From: Blautia sp. An81
GTDB taxonomy: Bacteria; Bacillota; Clostridia; Lachnospirales; Lachnospiraceae
Length of the DNA: 47,259 nt
Reading direction: 5' to 3'
Assembly (NCBI RefSeq): GCF_002161285.1
Contig: NZ_NFHH01000028.1
Coordinates: 1 to 47,259, forward strand
A program made the translations under genes and the position numbers. Shown in pieces: positions 8,086 to 16,735 of the stretch. Position 1 is the first letter of the stretch, and each line of letters begins with the position of its first letter. The notes below the pieces were generated by a model. That model worked only from the letters and a program-made list of their open reading frames with translations. It ran no database searches and was not told where the DNA came from.

Positions 8086-9081
8086 ATGGGAAAACTCTTG
8101 TCAATAGCTGTACCATGTTATAATGTAGAGAAATACCTGCGAAAAGGGTTAGAGTCTTACTTTGATGAACGGCTGAAAGATAATTTAGAGGTCCTGATCG
8201 TTAATGATGGGTCATCTGACTCTACAGAAAAAATAGCAAGAGAATATGTAGAAAAATGCCCGGAAATTTTCCGGCTGATAAATAAGGAAAATGGGGGCCA
8301 TGGATCTGCTGTAAATGCTGGTATTGAAAATGCTGTTGGAAAATATTTTAGAGTAATTGATGGAGATGACTGGGTCCATACAGAAAATTTAGTTATATTT
8401 CTGGAAAAATTAAGGGAAATTGACACAGACATGGTGATCGATGAAAAGAGAGAGGTTCATATGGTCACCGGGAAAACAAAACTTTTTCCAATCCCATCTT
8501 ATGTTCCAGTGGATCAGAGCTGTTCTTTTGAGGAGATATGTACTAGAGAGGATATTGGATCTTATATCATGATACATACTCTGTCAGTTAAAACGGAACT
8601 TCTGAAGAATAACAAGATAAAACTTCAGGAACATGTTTTCTATGTAGACTATGAATTTATCGTAAAAGCCACCTGTCTATGTCAGACTGCTATTTTTTTT
8701 GCTCTGGAAATCTATCAATATTTAGTAGGCAATGTAAATCAAAGTGTATCCAGTCAGAATTATGTAAAAAGATATGGTCATCATGATATTGTTACAAAAG
8801 AACTGCTGCGTTATGAAAAAGAACAGGGCTTTACCGGAAAAAGAGGAGAATATCTGGAGCGGAAAGTAAACCTGATCATTCATACCCAGTATAATATTTC
8901 CTTGATCTTTAATAAAGATAGGAGAGCGGGGAGAAAGCAGGCAGAGGAATTTCGGAAATTTTTGAAAGAAAATTATCCGGATCATGAGAGAAAAACACGG
9001 AAGAGATATTATGAAGCTCTTATCCTGCATTTTCTGGGAGTGGATTCAGAAAAGCTGGATAAAATCATGGGGAGAGGATAA
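8086..9081 (+). CDS. Glycosyltransferase family 2
   Basis: Cytoplasmic GT-A enzyme. MGKLLSIAVPCYNVEKYLRK opens the fold, LIVNDGSSDST (37-47) holds the nucleotide-binding Asp, KENGGHGSAVNAGI is the typical acceptor-side turn, and DGDD (92-95) binds metal. The remaining 235 residues are variable. It sits directly after the galactofuranose-precursor enzyme, so a galactofuranosyltransferase is possible, but nothing in the sequence shows the donor. A strong AGGAGAAGGGGAG run precedes the ATG. Confidence 0.87.
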   Translation: MGKLLSIAVPCYNVEKYLRKGLESYFDERLKDNLEVLIVNDGSSDSTEKIAREYVEKCPEIFRLINKENGGHGSAVNAGIENAVGKYFRVIDGDDWVHTENLVIFLEKLREIDTDMVIDEKREVHMVTGKTKLFPIPSYVPVDQSCSFEEICTREDIGSYIMIHTLSVKTELLKNNKIKLQEHVFYVDYEFIVKATCLCQTAIFFALEIYQYLVGNVNQSVSSQNYVKRYGHHDIVTKELLRYEKEQGFTGKRGEYLERKVNLIIHTQYNISLIFNKDRRAGRKQAEEFRKFLKENYPDHERKTRKRYYEALILHFLGVDSEKLDKIMGRG

Positions 9082-9083
9082 AA

Positions 9084-10547
9084 ATGAGACAAGAACAGGG
9101 AGTCTACTACTTTACCATTGCCTACAAAGTAGCTTTTATAATTTTGATGATGCTTAGCGCAGTACCTTTTATTCATGAGATCATATCTCCTTATATCCGG
9201 ATCATACTTGTGCCAGGGGTGCTGTTAGTTTTGTATGATCTGGTTCTTGGCGGAAGAAAATTGTGGAAGGCCCAAGGTGTGGTTACCCTTGTTTTATTTG
9301 CAGTTTCCTATGGGATCACGATTCTTATAAACAGGGAGCTTCATTTCGTTGAAAATGCAAAGGCTTTGCTTTATATGGGGATTATTTTCCTTACACTTTA
9401 TGGCTTTGATCCCCAAATGCCGAAAGAAAGAAAAACACTGGAACTGCGAGTTGTTTTGAGCAGTGTTATGATTGCTACTTTTATACTTTCCAGTATCTGC
9501 CTTTTTACCTATCTTTTTTCATATAACCTGACTTATATGGACGGGGAAACACCCATGCATATCGGTATGTATGATAATCGGCTATGGGGATTGTACAATC
9601 CGAATACAGGAGCTACACTGAATGTAATGTCGATTATGATCTCGCTGATACTTTGGGAGAGCTGTAAGACCAGAAAAATATTGGTGAGGATCCTTCTTGG
9701 AATCAATATGGCAGTACAGATTCTGTGTCTGATCCTTACCCATTCACGGGCACCGATCCTGATAGGAATAGGCGGGATAGCAGTGTATGTTTTCTTTGCT
9801 TTTGCAAGATTTAAGGGCTGGAAGAAAAAAGGACGGAGGTATGGAAAAGCAGTATTAGTCGGGATTTTAACTTTTTCATTGCTGATGATTTCTGAAAATG
9901 TCCTCCGGAGCGGATTAAGCTATCTTCCTCCGATTATTGCAGAAACAGTAGTAGGTAAAACGGAACAGGGACAGGGATCCCAAGAGACAAAACAGAAAGC
10001 GGCAGATACAGGAAAAGATAAAAATGTAAAAGCTTCACCAAAGAAAGTGGACCTGTCACGGAAAGAAACCGAAGAGGAACGGGCCGGGGGACTGCTGACA
10101 GGTCGGGTGGATCTGTGGCAGGCAGGTGTTCAGGGATTTTTAAAAGCCCCCATCTTTGGAGTGTCAAGAGAAAATATTTATGACAGTTGCCAACAGTATC
10201 TGAATGATAAGACCTGGCAGTCGAGTCTTGATGTAGGGGGGCTTCATAATATTTATCTGACCGTTTTGGTTTCTTCTGGAACTGTTGGATTTACGATTCT
10301 GGCCATTTTTATAATTTTAACATTGAAAAAATTTTTTCGGTATGGATTTCGAAAAAGAGGGCTGGAAGAAAATGTATACTTTAGAGGTGTGGTGCTTCTT
10401 TTGGCACAGTTTGCAGGAATGGAAATGATGGAGGCTAGGATACTTTACCGGGTGGGGATTTTTTATGTTTTCTTCTTTTTAATCTACGGATATGCAATGT
10501 ATTTTGCCCAGAAGGATGAAGAAGAAAACAAAATGGAGAGTATATGA
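9084..10547 (+). CDS. O-antigen ligase/Wzy-like polysaccharide polymerase
   Basis: Multi-spanning membrane protein predicted to join flipped lipid-linked repeat units on the outer face of the membrane. About ten hydrophobic segments are visible. The Wzy_C/O-antigen-ligase signature is present: LTHSRAPIL around residues 218-226 with the conserved Arg, then a long outer loop with LTGRVDLWQAGVQGF (338-352), GGLHNIYL (385-392) with its histidine, and a following helix. Between about 290 and 335 the loop has a Lys/Glu/Gln-rich low-complexity stretch not needed by the family. It is the only polymerase I recognise in the window. It starts two bases after the previous stop, with a GGGGAGAGG ribosome site. 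Confidence 0.85.
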   Translation: MRQEQGVYYFTIAYKVAFIILMMLSAVPFIHEIISPYIRIILVPGVLLVLYDLVLGGRKLWKAQGVVTLVLFAVSYGITILINRELHFVENAKALLYMGIIFLTLYGFDPQMPKERKTLELRVVLSSVMIATFILSSICLFTYLFSYNLTYMDGETPMHIGMYDNRLWGLYNPNTGATLNVMSIMISLILWESCKTRKILVRILLGINMAVQILCLILTHSRAPILIGIGGIAVYVFFAFARFKGWKKKGRRYGKAVLVGILTFSLLMISENVLRSGLSYLPPIIAETVVGKTEQGQGSQETKQKAADTGKDKNVKASPKKVDLSRKETEEERAGGLLTGRVDLWQAGVQGFLKAPIFGVSRENIYDSCQQYLNDKTWQSSLDVGGLHNIYLTVLVSSGTVGFTILAIFIILTLKKFFRYGFRKRGLEENVYFRGVVLLLAQFAGMEMMEARILYRVGIFYVFFFLIYGYAMYFAQKDEEENKMESI

Positions 10548-10548
10548 T

Positions 10549-11604
10549 ATGGCAGAGATTACAGTGATCGTTCCGGTATATAACTGTGAAAAATATATAG
10601 GAGAATGTATCCAGTCAGTTATAGAACAAACTTATACAGACTGGAATCTGATTTTGGTAAACGACGGATCAACGGATAAAAGCGGTCTTATTTGCAGGGA
10701 ATATGCAGAAAAAGATCACAGGATCCGAGTGATAGATAAGGAAAACGGAGGAGGCGGCGGTGAAGCGAGAAATACAGGAGTAAAATATACGGATACTCCA
10801 TTCCTGACTTTTCTGGATTCAGATGACTGTTATCTTCCAGAAATGCTGGAATGCCTTATCCAGGAACAAAAACAAGAAGATTACGATGTAGTGATCGCCG
10901 GATATGAGGAACTGCTGGAGGAGACGCAGACCATAGGAGAACGGGTGTGCTATCCTCGCCGGCAGTTAAGAGGAAAAGAGCAGGTCAGAGATTTTTTTGT
11001 CCGGCATTATCCGGAAGGATTGCTGGGTTTTCCCTGGAATAAGCTGTATAAAACAAGTATCATAAAAGAAAATAAAATTTCTTTTCCTAAAATGCGACGT
11101 TTGGAAGATGGTATTTTTAATGTGCTTTATTTCCAGTACTGCAATTCTTGCAGTATTTTGGATCAAATACTTCACCGATACAGAGAAAGTCGGCAGGTCG
11201 AGCTGAGAAAACTGCCTTATGATTTTTATGACATTATGGAAATATTTGTATTACAGTATTTTGAGACCATGAAACAATGGGGATATAAAAGAGCGGACAG
11301 TGAGAAAAGCATGATCGATTATTTCCAGAACGATTTTGTGTGCTGTCTGGAAAATATTTGTCTGCCAGTCTGGAAAAAGAGCTGGAAAGAGCAGAATGAA
11401 TATTTTCAGAAACTTCAGAAAAAGAAATTAGTATCCTACATGTTGAAAAAAGATAGAAAGGCTACAGGACGGTATACCCAGTTGGTGCTGAGATTGTATG
11501 AAAAACAGCGGTATGTTCAGATGCGATCCTGCATTTGGGTAAAAAGAATATTGAAGACAAAATATGCCGGCCTTTTTCACATATTAAAAGGAAGATTGAA
11601 TTAG
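10549..11604 (+). CDS. Glycosyltransferase family 2
   Basis: GT-A glycosyltransferase with MAEITVIVPVYNCEKYIGEC at the start, LVNDGSTDKS (36-45), a glycine-rich turn KENGGGGGEARNTG and the metal-binding DSDD (90-93). The C-terminal half is Lys/Tyr-rich and variable. A longer reading frame opens at 10492, but ATG 10549 lies one base after the polymerase stop, has GGAGAG at the right distance and begins exactly at the fold start, so it is preferred. It is likely the last sugar-adding enzyme of this unit before the flippase. Donor unknown. Confidence 0.88.
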   Translation: MAEITVIVPVYNCEKYIGECIQSVIEQTYTDWNLILVNDGSTDKSGLICREYAEKDHRIRVIDKENGGGGGEARNTGVKYTDTPFLTFLDSDDCYLPEMLECLIQEQKQEDYDVVIAGYEELLEETQTIGERVCYPRRQLRGKEQVRDFFVRHYPEGLLGFPWNKLYKTSIIKENKISFPKMRRLEDGIFNVLYFQYCNSCSILDQILHRYRESRQVELRKLPYDFYDIMEIFVLQYFETMKQWGYKRADSEKSMIDYFQNDFVCCLENICLPVWKKSWKEQNEYFQKLQKKKLVSYMLKKDRKATGRYTQLVLRLYEKQRYVQMRSCIWVKRILKTKYAGLFHILKGRLN

Positions 11605-11605
11605 C

Positions 11606-12907
11606 ATGAACAGAATAAAAGATAAAATTATGGAGAATCCTTTTGCTGCAAAGTTTTTATCAAATACAGGATGGCTTGTTTTTGATAAGATTTTTCATAT
11701 GGCGCTCTCTTTGTGGGTTACCAGGGAGATGGCCCGGTATCTGGGTGTTGAAAACTATGGGATTTTAAATTATGGCCTGGCTTTCGTGGAGATATTTACT
11801 ATAGTCTGTAAACTTGGGATTGATGGCATTCTGGTAAATGAGATCATCCGGAAAAAAGACCAGGCAGGAGAACTGTTGGGGACAACTACTGTATTGCGTC
11901 TGCTTTCTAGTCTGCTTTCATTAGTGATCACTGGAATTTTTGTCTGGATATTGAATCCGGGGAAGATGCTGATATTAGCGGTTACCTTGATCCAGTCAGT
12001 TTCTCTGCTGTTTGTGGCCTTTGATACGCTAGATTTTTATTTTCAGTCTCGTCTGCAGTCAAAATATACGGCAATAGCCAGGAGTATATCCTATCCGCTG
12101 GTGTGTCTTTTGCGGCTTGTATTTATTTATGCAAAAAGGAATGTAACCTGGTTTGGGTGGGCAACAGTTTTAGATGCCCTGACTATTGCAATTGTCCTAT
12201 TTTATTTTTATCGAAAAGAAAACTGTCCCAAGATATCTTTTTCTTGGGAGACAGCCAAATATCTGTTAAAACACAGCTATCACTTTATTCTGGTAAATCT
12301 TTTAGTGACGATTTATACACAAATGGATAAACTGATGGTAGGTGGTCTGGGAAATCAGTGGGAAGTTGGTATCTACACTTCTGGTATGACTATCGCTAAT
12401 TTGTGGATCTTTGTGCCAAATGCGATCATTGATTCTGGACGGCCGTTGATCATGAGCAGAAAAGCGGCTGGAGATGAAAAAGAGTATCAAAGCAGATTGG
12501 GACTTTTGTGTATCGGAATCATTTGGATCAGTATCTTGGCAGGGATCTTCTTCAGTATTGCCGGTAAATTTGTTATCTGGATCATATACGGAGAAGAATA
12601 TATGGCCTCTGTTCCAGTTCTGCTTCTTTTAATATGGTCCCGATTATTTTCACTTATTGGATTAGTACGAAGCATGTGGATGCTCTGTGAAGGATATGAA
12701 AAATATATTAAATATTTTATCGGATTAGGCGCTCTGATCAATCTGATATTAAATACACTGCTGATCCCTCAATATGGTGCTGTAGGAGCAGCAGTGGCTA
12801 CTTTGGCAACAGAAGTGATCTCTTCCTTCCTGGCAACAGGATGTTATAAGAAAACAAGACCATTTTTCTGGATGCTGCTCAGGGCTGCGGTATTTCGGAG
12901 AAAATAG
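11606..12907 (+). CDS. Wzx-type oligosaccharide flippase
   Basis: MOP-superfamily membrane transporter that flips undecaprenyl-linked repeat units to the outer face. The start is typical: FLSNTGWLVFDKIFHMALSL followed by VTREMARYLGVENYGILNYG, the family motif for the second helix. Twelve or so hydrophobic segments run to the end, with QMDKLMVGGLGN near residue 239 and LLIPQYGAVGAAVATLATE in the last third. Its 433 residues are slightly short of the usual 470-480. It is the last gene of the first unit, one base after the GT2 gene, and a hairpin cluster follows. It is independent of the second flippase at 31079. Confidence 0.88.
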   Translation: MNRIKDKIMENPFAAKFLSNTGWLVFDKIFHMALSLWVTREMARYLGVENYGILNYGLAFVEIFTIVCKLGIDGILVNEIIRKKDQAGELLGTTTVLRLLSSLLSLVITGIFVWILNPGKMLILAVTLIQSVSLLFVAFDTLDFYFQSRLQSKYTAIARSISYPLVCLLRLVFIYAKRNVTWFGWATVLDALTIAIVLFYFYRKENCPKISFSWETAKYLLKHSYHFILVNLLVTIYTQMDKLMVGGLGNQWEVGIYTSGMTIANLWIFVPNAIIDSGRPLIMSRKAAGDEKEYQSRLGLLCIGIIWISILAGIFFSIAGKFVIWIIYGEEYMASVPVLLLLIWSRLFSLIGLVRSMWMLCEGYEKYIKYFIGLGALINLILNTLLIPQYGAVGAAVATLATEVISSFLATGCYKKTRPFFWMLLRAAVFRRK

Positions 12908-12927
12908 AGAAGGCTAAAAACATTATT

Positions 12928-13014
12928 TTGCCACTTTAAAATTTTCTTAAAATTATAGATGTGAAAATCTACAATTTTAAGAAATTTTTTGGCAAAAAAG
13001 AGATTTTTTTTTGC
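12928..13014 (+). terminator. Hairpin cluster closing the first polysaccharide operon
   Basis: The main stem pairs 12944-12960 with 12967-12983 at 16 of 17 positions around a six-base loop. An outer clamp TTGCCA (12928-12933) pairs with TGGCAA downstream, and a T-run follows the main stem. A second A/T hairpin, GCAAAAAA (12992-12999) with the T-run ending in GC (13014), lies immediately after. Together they are a convincing stop for transcription from the flippase gene. Confidence 0.6.
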
Positions 13015-13102
13015 TATTTTTAAGAAGTTTAAGAAAGGGATTATTTTCTGCAGTTTTTGGCATTAAAAAAATATGGAAATTGTAGAAATACAATATAATA
13101 TA

Positions 13103-13111
13103 TGCTAAAAT
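13103..13111 (+). promoter_or_regulatory. Candidate extended -10 promoter for ugd
   Basis: TGCTAAAAT is an extended -10 element 70 bases upstream of the ugd start, in a 273-base intergenic gap after the terminator hairpins. An overlapping TATAAT lies just upstream (within 13090-13100). No strong -35 is paired at ideal distance, so the exact start is uncertain. Confidence 0.35.
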
Positions 13112-13180
13112 GTTATAAGGTCATTAAGAATTTATTGCCTATCTATATGCGTTATAAATTGTTAAAAGGAGTTTGTAAAG

Positions 13181-14494
13181 ATGAAGATTGCAGTGGCTGG
13201 TACCGGTTATGTTGGGCTGGTGACGGGAGTATGTCTGGCCAGTAAGGGCTATCGGGTAACATGCGTGGACGTAGATGAGGAAAAAGTAAAGATTATGCAG
13301 GAAGGGGTGTCTCCGATCTACGAACCGGGACTTTCTGAATTGATGATGGAAAGTATGGAAAATCTTACTTTTACCACAGACTATGCTGAAGCCTATAAAG
13401 ATGCAGAGGTTATTTTTGTGGGAGTAGGGACTCCAGAGAAATCAGACGGTTCTGCTAATTTAACCTATGTATACCAGGTGGCTAAACAGATCGCGCAGTC
13501 AGCTGACAGGGACTGTGTGGTGGTGATAAAGTCCACAGTTCCTATTGGAACCAATGATAAATTGGAATCCTATATCCATGACAAACAAAAAAATAAAGAT
13601 ATAAAGATATACATTGCCTCCAATCCAGAATTCCTGGCACAGGGCACGGCTGTGAGAGATACTCTTCACGCATCCCGGATCGTGATCGGAACAGAGGAGG
13701 AGTATCCCAAACAGGTACTTTTAAAGGTGTATGAGAAATTTGAGGCACCCAAGCTGACTGTGGGAAGACGGAGCGCTGAGATGGTAAAATATGCCTCAAA
13801 TGATTTTCTGGCGCTGAAGATCAGTTATGTAAATGAGATCGCAAATCTGTGCGAGACTGTAGGGGCTGATGTGGAAGAGGTAACAAAGGGAATGGGTCTG
13901 GATCCGAGAATAGGAAATCGGTTTCTCAATGCAGGAATCGGATATGGAGGCTCCTGTTTCCCTAAGGATACAAAAGCATTGAGCTGGCTGGCCAGATTTA
14001 ACGATAAGGAAATCCGAACAGTCCGGGCAGCAATTGAGGTGAATGAAAGCCAGAAATTCAAGCTGGTAAAGAAAGCTAAAAAATATTATGATGATTTTCT
14101 ATTCCTGAATATTGCTATTCTGGGCTGTACCTTTAAGCCAGGAACAGATGACCTGAGGGAAGCTCCTTCGCTGGTAAATGTTCCTCTTCTGTTGGAGGAC
14201 GGCGCTCATCTGCGGATCTGGGATCCGGTGGGAATGGAAAACTTTAGAAAGAGGATAGGAGAAAAGAATATCTGCTACTGCAATACTATAGAGGAAGCAT
14301 TAGAGGATGCAGATCTCTGTCTGATTTTTACAGAGTGGGATGAAGTGAAGAAACTGGATGTGAGAAAGTATAAAGAACTGATGAAGCGGCCGATTGTGTT
14401 AGACGGACGTAATTGTTATCCTTTGGAGAGGTTTGAAAATACCGGGATCACCTACGGATCTGTAGGAAGAAGAACTGTAAACGATATTAATTAA
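13181..14494 (+). CDS. ugd: UDP-glucose 6-dehydrogenase
   Basis: Oxidises UDP-glucose twice with NAD to UDP-glucuronate, supplying an acidic sugar for surface polymer. The N-terminal NAD-binding motif is AVAGTGYVGLVTG (4-16), with the conserved YEPGL (47-51) and GTPEKSDG (83-90). Catalytic residues are in place: the STVPIGT segment (118-124), Lys203 in MVKYASND, and the nucleophile Cys259 in GYGGSCFPKDTKAL. The C-terminal UDP-binding domain has CTFKPGTDDLREAPS. Length 437 is standard. AAGGAG precedes the ATG after its own promoter-bearing gap, so it probably opens a new transcription unit with the next GT2 gene. UDP-mannose dehydrogenase is the main alternative; the form of the Cys motif favours UDP-glucose. 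Confidence 0.92.
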   Translation: MKIAVAGTGYVGLVTGVCLASKGYRVTCVDVDEEKVKIMQEGVSPIYEPGLSELMMESMENLTFTTDYAEAYKDAEVIFVGVGTPEKSDGSANLTYVYQVAKQIAQSADRDCVVVIKSTVPIGTNDKLESYIHDKQKNKDIKIYIASNPEFLAQGTAVRDTLHASRIVIGTEEEYPKQVLLKVYEKFEAPKLTVGRRSAEMVKYASNDFLALKISYVNEIANLCETVGADVEEVTKGMGLDPRIGNRFLNAGIGYGGSCFPKDTKALSWLARFNDKEIRTVRAAIEVNESQKFKLVKKAKKYYDDFLFLNIAILGCTFKPGTDDLREAPSLVNVPLLLEDGAHLRIWDPVGMENFRKRIGEKNICYCNTIEEALEDADLCLIFTEWDEVKKLDVRKYKELMKRPIVLDGRNCYPLERFENTGITYGSVGRRTVNDIN

Positions 14495-14509
14495 GAATGG
14501 AGAAACGGA

Positions 14510-15547
14510 ATGAAGCTGATCATACAGATACCATGTTACAATGAAGCAGAAACCCTGGAGGTGGCTTTAAATGCCCTGCCAAAACATATCGATGGCATTG
14601 ATGTGATCGAATATCTGATCATTAATGACGGAAGCACAGATAAAACAGTAGAAGTGGCAAAAAAATGGGGCGTAAACTATGTAGTAAACTTCAGAAACAA
14701 TAAAGGCCTTGCCAGGGGATTCATGGCCGGCCTGGACGCCTGTCTGCGAAATGGTGCGGATATTATTGTGAATACAGATGCAGATAATCAGTATTGCGGG
14801 GCAGATATTGAAAAGCTGGTGCAGCCGATCCTGAGGGGAGAAGCAGGAATGGTAGTGGGCGAGCGGCCTATTGACCAGACAGAGCATTTTTCTCCATTGA
14901 AGAAAAAACTGCAGCATTTTGGAAGCTGGGTAGTGCGGAAAGCTTCCAGAACGGATATCCCAGATGCTCCCAGCGGATTTCGAGCCTACAGCAGAAATAC
15001 AGCTATGCGTATGAATGTGATCAATGAATATACATATACCCTGGAGACGATTGTCCAGGCAGGAAGAAATAAAATGGCAGTGACTTCTGTACCGATCCGA
15101 ACTAACGAGGAACTGCGTCCTTCCAGACTTTTCAGCAGTATGTTTGGTTATGTGAAAAAATCAATGCTGACGATCATTCGGGCCTTTATGATGTATAAGC
15201 CACTGGCATTCTTTACAGCTATCGCAGCAGTATTCAGCGTGGGCGGAATTGCACTGGGAATACGATATATCGTTTACATGGCTATGGGACAAGGGGGAGG
15301 ACATATCCCTTCGCTGATCCTGGCAAGTATGTTGATCATTATCGGCGTCTTGGCGGGAGTGATCGCATGTCTGGGAGACGTGATTGCGGCAAATCGTAAA
15401 CTGCTTCAAGAAATCCAGTTTGAACTGAGAAGAATGGATTATGGAAAAGGACATGAAGCGATGAAGCAGGAAGCCGAAGTGAAGGACAAGGATACAAATA
15501 CAAACAAAGATGTGGTCTATTATGAAGAGCATAGTGAGATTGCATAA
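14510..15547 (+). CDS. GT2 glycosyltransferase with C-terminal membrane segments (DPM1-like)
   Basis: DPM1-type glycosyltransferase, likely making a polyprenyl-phosphate sugar. MKLIIQIPCYNEAETL begins the fold, LIINDGSTDKT (36-46) binds nucleotide, RNNKGLARGFMAGLDA is the typical helix, and NTDADNQY (88-95) holds the metal-binding DxD. DAPSGFRAYSR is the usual DPM1-like late motif. Two hydrophobic helices near residues 228-252 and 262-287 anchor it, followed by a charged tail. It sits 15 bases after ugd with a GGAG site. It is the last gene in host-like base composition before the A+T-rich cassette. Confidence 0.85.
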   Translation: MKLIIQIPCYNEAETLEVALNALPKHIDGIDVIEYLIINDGSTDKTVEVAKKWGVNYVVNFRNNKGLARGFMAGLDACLRNGADIIVNTDADNQYCGADIEKLVQPILRGEAGMVVGERPIDQTEHFSPLKKKLQHFGSWVVRKASRTDIPDAPSGFRAYSRNTAMRMNVINEYTYTLETIVQAGRNKMAVTSVPIRTNEELRPSRLFSSMFGYVKKSMLTIIRAFMMYKPLAFFTAIAAVFSVGGIALGIRYIVYMAMGQGGGHIPSLILASMLIIIGVLAGVIACLGDVIAANRKLLQEIQFELRRMDYGKGHEAMKQEAEVKDKDTNTNKDVVYYEEHSEIA

Positions 15548-15574
15548 AATACAAGGAAAGAGTGCAAGGAAAAG

Positions 15575-16735
15575 ATGAAGAAAAAATTACTGGTAACAGC
15601 CTCCACATTCCCGAGGTGGGAAGGAGATACGGAACCTAGATTTATCCTAGACTTATGTAAAGCATTAAATGAATATTTTGATATTACAGTTTTGGTACCT
15701 GCATGCCCCGGAGCAAAAGAAGAAGAAATTTTAGAGGGTGTTAAAGTAATGCGATATCATTATTTCCCTATTCATAAGTGGGAAACATTATGCTATCCAG
15801 GTGCTATTGTTCCGAGAATAAAAGAAAAGAAAATTAGAGTCTTGTTAGTGCCATTTGTGTTTTTGGGGCTATGGATGAGACTACATCGTATTATTAATGA
15901 CTTTGATGTGGTTCATGCACATTGGATTATTCCACAGGGAATTGTACAGTCTTTCTTTAAAAAACCATATATAATTACGGGTCACGGAGGAGATGTTACT
16001 TCTTTAAATTTCGGAATAATAAAACATTTGAAAATAAGGTGCTTAAGCAGAGCGCAAAAAGTTACTGTGGTATCTAATGCATTGAAAAGGACCATAAATG
16101 AAATGGTGCCTAACGTTAGTGTGTTAGTACAGTCTATGGGATGCGATTTGAAAAAATTTAGTCAACAAAATAAAGTGAATAATTTCTTTTCTCAAAATGA
16201 TAAAAAAGTTGCTTTATTTGTGGGCAGATTTGCAGAAAAAAAGGGTGTTAAATATTTAATAGAGGCCGTTAAAAAAATTGATATCCTTTTGGTTATAGTA
16301 GGTTCAGGTCCATTAGAAACTGAACTTAGAAATCAAGCTAAAAAATATCGAGATAAAATTATTTTTTTAGGGCCAAAAAGTCATAATGAATTACCAATAA
16401 TTTATGCTTCGGCAGATCTGTTTGTAGCACCGTCTATTACAGCTGCTGATGGAGATAAAGAAGGGGTACCGACAACGATTATAGAGGCAATGGCATCTGG
16501 TTTACCTGTAGTAGCCAGTAATTCCAGCGGGATACCAGAAATAGTACAGGATGGATATAATGGGTTTTTAACAGAGGAAAAAGATGTTGAAGCTATTGGA
16601 CACTGTATAAGGAACATTATAGAAAATTCTGAATTATCATCCAGACTTTCAAAAAATGCGATAAAAACTGCTGAAAAATATAGTTATGATAAAGTGGGAA
16701 AAATGTACACAAATATTATTAATGGAGATATCTAG
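15575..16735 (+). CDS. Glycosyltransferase family 4
   Basis: GT-B retaining glycosyltransferase. The N-terminal domain starts MKKKLLVTASTFPRWEGDTE, with VVHAHWIIPQG and TGHGGDVTSL as acceptor-side motifs of the GT4 group. The C-terminal domain has ALFVGRFAEKKGVKYLI, VGSGPLETELRNQAK and the donor-site EX7E-like segment EGVPTTIIEAMASGLPVVAS. All parts are intact in 386 residues. The first 70 or so bases have host-like composition; after that the gene becomes A+T-rich, so the cassette boundary may fall inside its 5' end. The ribosome site is AAGGAAAAG. Confidence 0.88.
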   Translation: MKKKLLVTASTFPRWEGDTEPRFILDLCKALNEYFDITVLVPACPGAKEEEILEGVKVMRYHYFPIHKWETLCYPGAIVPRIKEKKIRVLLVPFVFLGLWMRLHRIINDFDVVHAHWIIPQGIVQSFFKKPYIITGHGGDVTSLNFGIIKHLKIRCLSRAQKVTVVSNALKRTINEMVPNVSVLVQSMGCDLKKFSQQNKVNNFFSQNDKKVALFVGRFAEKKGVKYLIEAVKKIDILLVIVGSGPLETELRNQAKKYRDKIIFLGPKSHNELPIIYASADLFVAPSITAADGDKEGVPTTIIEAMASGLPVVASNSSGIPEIVQDGYNGFLTEEKDVEAIGHCIRNIIENSELSSRLSKNAIKTAEKYSYDKVGKMYTNIINGDI

